6,546 nt of DNA, from NCBI GenBank assembly GCA_012841565.1, contig DUUM01000223.1, positions 1 to 6,546 of the forward strand, in the 5' to 3' direction. Every line of letters begins with the position of its first letter. The first letter of the stretch is position 1. Below the pieces are notes generated by a model. That model was not told the DNA's origin. It saw only the letters and a list, made by a program, of their open reading frames with translations, and did not search any database. This stretch comes from Candidatus Epulonipiscium sp. (GTDB lineage Bacteria > Bacillota_A > Clostridia > Lachnospirales > Cellulosilyticaceae). A program made the translations under genes and the position numbers. Below, piece after piece: positions 6,531-6,546 of this stretch.

Positions 6531-6546
6531 AAAAGAAGAAAGCTTC

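Noticed and set aside
6456..6546. Intrinsic terminator after the last gene.
   Set aside because: The inverted C-rich arms are imperfect, far apart and followed by A/G-rich rather than T-rich sequence on the + strand.

Overview
The window looks like part of a surface-polysaccharide (O-antigen or capsule type) gene cluster from a member of the Bacteroidota. This rests on the AT-rich DNA, A/T-rich leaders before start codons with no clear Shine-Dalgarno sequence, the protein families present, and a C-rich 'CCCCCAACCCCCTAAAG' repeat of a kind I associate with Bacteroidota genomes. All supported genes lie on the + strand, closely packed or overlapping, so they probably form one or a few operons. 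No flippase, polymerase, rRNA, tRNA, CRISPR array or transposase is visible.

Layout. (1) 1-215 is the 3' end of a DegT/DnrJ/EryC1/StrS sugar aminotransferase. (2) 274-438 is a decayed N-terminal piece of a MaoC-family dehydratase gene. It has two compensating frameshifts and is joined in frame to (3) a CitE/HpcH-type acyl-CoA lyase at 439-1350. (4) 1368-2021 encodes a PglD/NeuD-like sugar N-acyltransferase. (5) 2021-2400 is a family 2 glycosyltransferase cut short by a nonsense codon, with recognisable remnant sequence and a frameshift after it. (6) 2446-3630 is a GT56 (WecF-type) glycosyltransferase. (7) 3736-4533 is a rhamnosyltransferase-like GT-A enzyme. (8) 4526-5734 is a GT4 glycosyltransferase whose most likely start is a GTG codon. 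(9) 5718-6455 is a CatB/Vat-type hexapeptide acetyltransferase whose last dozen residues are encoded by a repeat element. An inverted copy of that repeat lies at 6504-6530.

How the parts may work together (inference). The aminotransferase would make a 4-amino (or 3-amino) deoxy nucleotide sugar and the PglD-like enzyme would acylate the amine. The lyase, once paired with the MaoC hydratase, may have supplied or remodelled a hydroxyacyl-CoA donor. The GT56, rhamnosyltransferase-like and GT4 enzymes would extend the lipid-linked repeat unit, and the last acetyltransferase would O- or N-acetylate it. Two broken genes in the first 2.4 kb suggest that this strain has lost steps relative to an ancestral locus, which would change the acyl substituent and the sugar sequence of its glycan.
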